A stretch of DNA of 9,950 nucleotides from an uncultured Clostridia bacterium (GTDB taxonomy: Bacteria; Bacillota; Clostridia; TANB77; CAG-508): assembly GCA_934167225.1 (NCBI GenBank), contig CAKPLD010000044.1:1-9950 (forward strand), in the 5' to 3' direction. The notes below the pieces were generated by a model. That model was not told the DNA's origin and made no database searches. It worked only from the letters and a program-made list of their open reading frames with translations. Below are positions 7,013-9,950 of the stretch, piece by piece (position 1 is the first letter of the stretch; each line of letters begins with the position of its first letter). The position numbers were made by a program, and so were the translations under genes.

Positions 7013-9354
7013 AACTAATAAAATGTCATATAGAAAATTTTGGAAAATTATCTGGATATGATTATGAATTTAAAGATGGCTTAAATACAATAAAAGAAGA
7101 TAACGGATATGGAAAAACAACATTTGCCAGTTTTATAAAAGCAATGTTTTATGGTATGGAAACAAAAAGAAATACAAAAATGTTAATAGATAGAAAAAAA
7201 TATATGCCATGGCAAGGCGGAGCATTTGGTGGAAATGTTGAATTTGAAATAAATGGTAAAAAATACAAAATAGAAAGATTTTTCGGCAAAAAGGAAGCTG
7301 ATGATACTTTCAAATTATATGATTTATCAACCAATTTAGAGAGCAATGATTACAGTCAAAATATAGGAGAAGAAATATTTAACTTAAATAAAGAAGCATA
7401 CGAAAGAAGTACATTTGTATCTGGTCAAAATATTGAAACATCTATGAATGACAGTATAAATGCCAAATTGGGAAATGTGTTAGAAAGTGAAAATGATGTA
7501 AATACATCTGAAAAGGCAATAAAAATGCTAGATGATGCAATAAAAAATTACAAAAAAACAGGAGCAAGAGGAGAAATAAACGAAAAAATTACAGAAAAGG
7601 CAAATTTAGAGAAAAAACTAGAACAAGCTAAAATAGATGAAAAAAATCTAGCAGAAAGAAAAGAAAAATATACATTACTTAAAAATACATTAAAAGAAAA
7701 AGAGGAAGAAAAAGAAAATTTAAACAAATTGCTAACTATGAAGATACAAGAAGAAACCAAAAATGCCAAATTAGAAAATTATAGAATGTTAAAAAATAAT
7801 TTAGATGAGGCAAGAAAGAACCTAGAACAAACTGAAATATTTTTCAAAGAAGGAATTCCAACAGACGAAGAGATTGAAACATTAATAGAAAAAAGTTTTC
7901 TTATAGAAAAATATAGAGTAGAAGCAAATAATTATGAAACTTCTATGTTAGAAAGTGAAGAAAACAAAAAATTAATCGAAAGATTTGCAAACAAAAAAAT
8001 ATCAGAAGAAATAATTAATGAAAAAATATCTAACTATAAAAGCATAAACGATATAGATAACCAAATAAAGGTAAACGAAGAAAAAGTATCTAATATATCA
8101 CAAGAATTAAAAGACTTAAATAAGAGGAAAAATATTGGCAAAACAATATGTATTATTTTAGGTGTGTTAATTTTTGTTGGTATTGCTGTTGGAATGTATG
8201 GGTTTATAACACAACATTTATCAATAGCAACAGGTGGAACAATTTTTGGAATTGTCATTGCAATATGTGCATTAATAAAAATCAATTCATATAACAAAGA
8301 AAACAAAAAAAGAATAGAAAAAGAAGCCGAAAAAGGTGATATTGCAGAATATGTTGATAAACTTAAAGAAAAAAAATATAACTTAAAAATGGAAATAGAG
8401 GCACTTATAGATATATATTCAGAAGGTTCAAACGAGGGAGATATGCTCCTAAAACTAACAGAATTAAAATCAGAATTTAATAAGTATGAGGGAATAGTTA
8501 CTAATCAAAATGTTCTAATTCAAAAACAAAAAGAAATATCACAAAAATTAAATGAATTAGAAGAAAGTATAAAAAGCTATTTTGCAAAATATTTTCCATA
8601 TACAACTCAGTCATATGTGGCATATGCACAAGAAATGAAAGTAAAAAAAGGACTACTTGTAAAACAACAACAAGATTTTGAATCAAAACTAAAAATAAAC
8701 GAAGATTATAAAAAACAAAATAAAATAGATGAATTGGTACATACTAAAAGCTATAATATGGTTGGAATTGATAAAAATGAAATCGAAGAAAAAATAAAAA
8801 ATGTAACAATGGAAATAAATAAAATAAATGATGAAAAAAATTATTTGAAAAATCAAATAGAACTATTAGAAAGCAATTTAGAAGCTGTATTTGATGTTGA
8901 AAATAGAATTGATGAGTTAACAGTTTCAATAGATGAAATGAAACAAAAATGTGAAATTTTAGAAAAAACAAAAAAATATTTGGAAACAGCAAAGGAAAAA
9001 TTTTCTTCTCATTATTTAAATAATATGAAAAAAGGATTTGTTGAAAAATTAAAGCTTATAAGCGGAAAAGATATAGAGGCAAATTTAGATGTAAATTTAA
9101 ATGTAAAAATTAATGAACAAGGTTCAGGAAAAGAAATCAATTACTTTAGTACAGGATATAAAGATTTAATCTACATATGCATGAGACTAAGCTTGATAGA
9201 TAGTTTGTTCGAAAAAGAAAAACCTTTTGTTATATTAGATGATCCATTTGTTAACCTAGATGAAAATAAAATAAAAAATGCAACAGAATTGCTTAAGAAC
9301 ATTAGTGAAAAATATCAAATTATTTACTTTGTATGTCATAACAGCAGAATGTAA
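7009..9354 (+). CDS. YhaN-like Rad50/SbcC-type ATPase with central membrane hairpin
   Basis: This SMC-like AAA ATPase has 781 residues. The N-terminal half-site has a Walker A of the form E-D-N-G-Y-G-K-T-T (K36, T37) and a Q-loop candidate Q140. Long charged coiled coils (about 165-375 and 430-680) flank two hydrophobic segments (about 378-400 and 406-424). The C-terminal half-site has a signature-like F-S-T-G-Y-K-D (713-719), Walker B V-I-L-D-D-P-F (741-747), D-loop VNLDE and switch H777. There is no CxxC anywhere, so the Rad50/SbcC zinc hook is absent and a membrane hairpin occupies the apex, as in YhaN-type proteins. It is shorter than Bacillus YhaN (over 900 residues) because its coils are shorter. 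AGAGGAGG (6994-7001) provides the ribosome site. It likely anchors a DNA end-processing complex at the membrane. No terminator was found directly after the stop. Confidence 0.9.
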   Translation: MKLIKCHIENFGKLSGYDYEFKDGLNTIKEDNGYGKTTFASFIKAMFYGMETKRNTKMLIDRKKYMPWQGGAFGGNVEFEINGKKYKIERFFGKKEADDTFKLYDLSTNLESNDYSQNIGEEIFNLNKEAYERSTFVSGQNIETSMNDSINAKLGNVLESENDVNTSEKAIKMLDDAIKNYKKTGARGEINEKITEKANLEKKLEQAKIDEKNLAERKEKYTLLKNTLKEKEEEKENLNKLLTMKIQEETKNAKLENYRMLKNNLDEARKNLEQTEIFFKEGIPTDEEIETLIEKSFLIEKYRVEANNYETSMLESEENKKLIERFANKKISEEIINEKISNYKSINDIDNQIKVNEEKVSNISQELKDLNKRKNIGKTICIILGVLIFVGIAVGMYGFITQHLSIATGGTIFGIVIAICALIKINSYNKENKKRIEKEAEKGDIAEYVDKLKEKKYNLKMEIEALIDIYSEGSNEGDMLLKLTELKSEFNKYEGIVTNQNVLIQKQKEISQKLNELEESIKSYFAKYFPYTTQSYVAYAQEMKVKKGLLVKQQQDFESKLKINEDYKKQNKIDELVHTKSYNMVGIDKNEIEEKIKNVTMEINKINDEKNYLKNQIELLESNLEAVFDVENRIDELTVSIDEMKQKCEILEKTKKYLETAKEKFSSHYLNNMKKGFVEKLKLISGKDIEANLDVNLNVKINEQGSGKEINYFSTGYKDLIYICMRLSLIDSLFEKEKPFVILDDPFVNLDENKIKNATELLKNISEKYQIIYFVCHNSRM

Positions 9355-9455
9355 ATTGCAAATTTGAAAAAGAGAGTTTAAGTGAGTATAATGCATAAAA
9401 AAAGAGAAATACTATAATTAAAGCAAAATACGAATGGTTTTGACTAGTTTTGCAG

Positions 9456-9493
9456 TTGAAAAAAAATATAAATAATGATAATATAAGTATAAT
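9456..9493 (+). promoter_or_regulatory. Sigma-A-like promoter for the 6S RNA gene
   Basis: TTGAAA (9456-9461) and TAATAT (9479-9484) are spaced by 17 bases, giving an expected start near 9491. A perfect TATAAT also occurs at 9488-9493. It lacks a -35 at proper spacing but would place the start near 9500, closer to the first paired base of the RNA (9511). The two overlapping -10 boxes cannot be ranked by eye. Confidence 0.6.
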
Positions 9494-9510
9494 TTAAAAA
9501 GAAAATAAAA

Positions 9511-9717
9511 AGCTACCCTGCGTAGTGCGTGTAGACAGAATTTTTAGAACCTACAAGTTTTAAGAGGGGCTTATCTCTTGATATGGCGTGCATGCTTGCT
9601 TCCTTTTCGGTCGTAAGAAGCCCATAAGTATTAAGGTTGGCACCCACCTGTTTTTGAGGAGGCAGGTTATTAAAAATTCAACAACATCTTGCGGCTAAGG
9701 CGGGGGTGCTTTTTTTT
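9511..9717 (+). ncRNA. ssrS: 6S RNA, regulator of sigma-A RNA polymerase
   Basis: 6S RNA folds as a long interrupted hairpin mimicking an open promoter and sequesters housekeeping RNA polymerase. The sequence shows this shape. AGC-ACCCTGC (from 9511) pairs with GCGGGGGTGCT (9700-9710) as the terminal helix, followed by T8 (9710-9717) that can terminate transcription. The apical arm has GCTTC (9598-9602) pairing GAAGC (9617-9621) around a CGGTCGTAAG-containing loop. On the 3' side of the central bubble, ACCTG (9646-9650) pairs CAGGT (9663-9667), the position where 6S RNAs carry a small hairpin. Blocks such as CGGTCGTAAGAAGCC, GGCACCCACCT and the CTTGCGG before the 3' helix match my recollection of Firmicutes and proteobacterial 6S. 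It has its own upstream promoter. The G/C-rich segment stands out from the AT-rich background. The exact 5' end is uncertain by about 10 bases. Confidence 0.83.
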
Positions 9718-9728
9718 GTGTAAAACTA

Positions 9729-9789
9729 TAATTCGCAATAAAATTAAATCAGGTTCCACGCTTAGATTTATTAATTTTATTGCGAATTA
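9729..9789. repeat. Long palindromic inverted repeat, role unknown
   Basis: AATTCGCAATAAAATTAA (9730-9747) is perfectly repeated in reverse complement at 9771-9788, and one further pair (9729/9789) extends it. AAATC (9746-9750) and GATTT (9765-9769) can extend the stem inward with a 3-base bulge, leaving the loop AGGTTCCACGCTTA. It has no T-run after either arm, so it is not a standard terminator. It could be a small palindromic repeat, a short non-autonomous element, or a processing structure after the 6S RNA. Confidence 0.75.
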
Positions 9790-9794
9790 CAATT

Positions 9795-9839
9795 AAAAAA
9801 TGTTGAGATATATTCATTGTAAATACCTCAACATTTTTT
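9795..9839. terminator. Bidirectional intrinsic terminator
   Basis: AAAAAATGTTGAG (9795-9807) is perfectly complementary to CTCAACATTTTTT (9827-9839). The stem is flanked by A6 on one side and T6 on the other, so it can end transcripts from both directions: read-through from the 6S locus on the plus strand, and the minus-strand gene that stops at 9852. Confidence 0.85.
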
Positions 9840-9851
9840 ATTTAATAAAAA

Positions 9852-9950
9852 TTATTTATTACTCATTTCTTCTAACTTCAAAAGTTCCTCCCAACGTCTA
9901 TCAACTTCAGCTTGGAATTCCTCAATCATCCACTCATTACCAGGTTTAAA
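9852..9950 (-). CDS. C-terminal 32 codons of an unidentified minus-strand protein
   Basis: On the minus strand the frame is open from the window edge (9950) to a TAA at 9852-9854. The peptide reads from F-K-P-G-N-E-W-M-I-E-E-F through V-D-R-R-W-E-E-L to a short E-M-S-N-K end. It is charged and amphipathic, as expected of a terminal helix. Sensible codon use and the terminator placed 12 bases after the stop support a real gene converging on the 6S locus. The fragment is too short for me to name the family, and the start lies beyond the window. Confidence 0.65.
   Translation of the reverse strand, partial: FKPGNEWMIEEFQAEVDRRWEELLKLEEMSNK

Noticed and set aside
9355..9420. A tiny ORF (M-H-K-K-R-E-I-L) after the ATPase gene
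   Set aside because: It has fewer than a dozen codons and no Shine-Dalgarno sequence, so it is indistinguishable from chance in AT-rich DNA.
9423..9453. GCAAAA...TTTTGC as a terminator for the nuclease/ATPase operon
   Set aside because: The stem is only about 6 bp, A/T-rich, with a large loop and no T-run. It overlaps the promoter region of the 6S gene.
1..9950. CRISPR array, tRNA genes, insertion sequence, phage or toxin-antitoxin module
   Set aside because: I found no regularly spaced repeats, cloverleaf-like segments, transposase motifs or small paired toxin genes. The window reads as ordinary chromosomal backbone.

Overview
This is a strongly AT-rich, densely packed stretch of a bacterial chromosome. 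It has A/T-rich codon choice, G-rich Shine-Dalgarno sites before nearly every gene, and short or negative intergenic gaps. The gene set points to Bacillota, class Clostridia: YlbF-family protein, YqeG phosphatase, M24 peptidase next to efp, SbcD/YhaO plus YhaN-like pair, and a Firmicutes-type 6S RNA. An uncultured gut-type lineage is plausible, but the species cannot be named from the sequence alone.

Layout. Positions 1-1281 hold a family-4 glycosyltransferase whose first codons lie just outside the window; a 12-bp hairpin overlaps its stop codon. Positions 1334-5835 form one long plus-strand run: YlbF-family protein, membrane HExxH metalloprotease-like protein, yqeG HAD phosphatase, type IV prepilin peptidase (with an apparent frameshift), M24 aminopeptidase, efp, and a coiled-coil/zinc-ribbon protein. 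The run ends at a strong intrinsic terminator (5834-5870). Positions 5921-9354 hold a two-gene operon with a 4-nt overlap. It encodes an SbcD/Mre11-like nuclease and a YhaN-like SMC-type ATPase that has a membrane hairpin where the Rad50/SbcC zinc hook would sit.

The 9355-9851 stretch has no protein gene but is not empty. It carries a sigma-A-like promoter, a 6S RNA gene ending in a T8 run, a long near-perfect palindrome of unknown role, and a bidirectional terminator. The terminator separates this region from a minus-strand gene whose last 32 codons enter at the right edge.

Functionally the window is mostly housekeeping: translation (EF-P), proline-peptide turnover, DNA end processing, and global transcription control by 6S RNA. 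I see no phage, insertion sequence, CRISPR or defence island. The most notable points are the broken N-terminus of the prepilin peptidase, the hook-less membrane-anchored Rad50-like ATPase, the cysteine-rich tail of the zinc-ribbon protein, the membrane metalloprotease-like protein, and the 9729-9789 palindrome.
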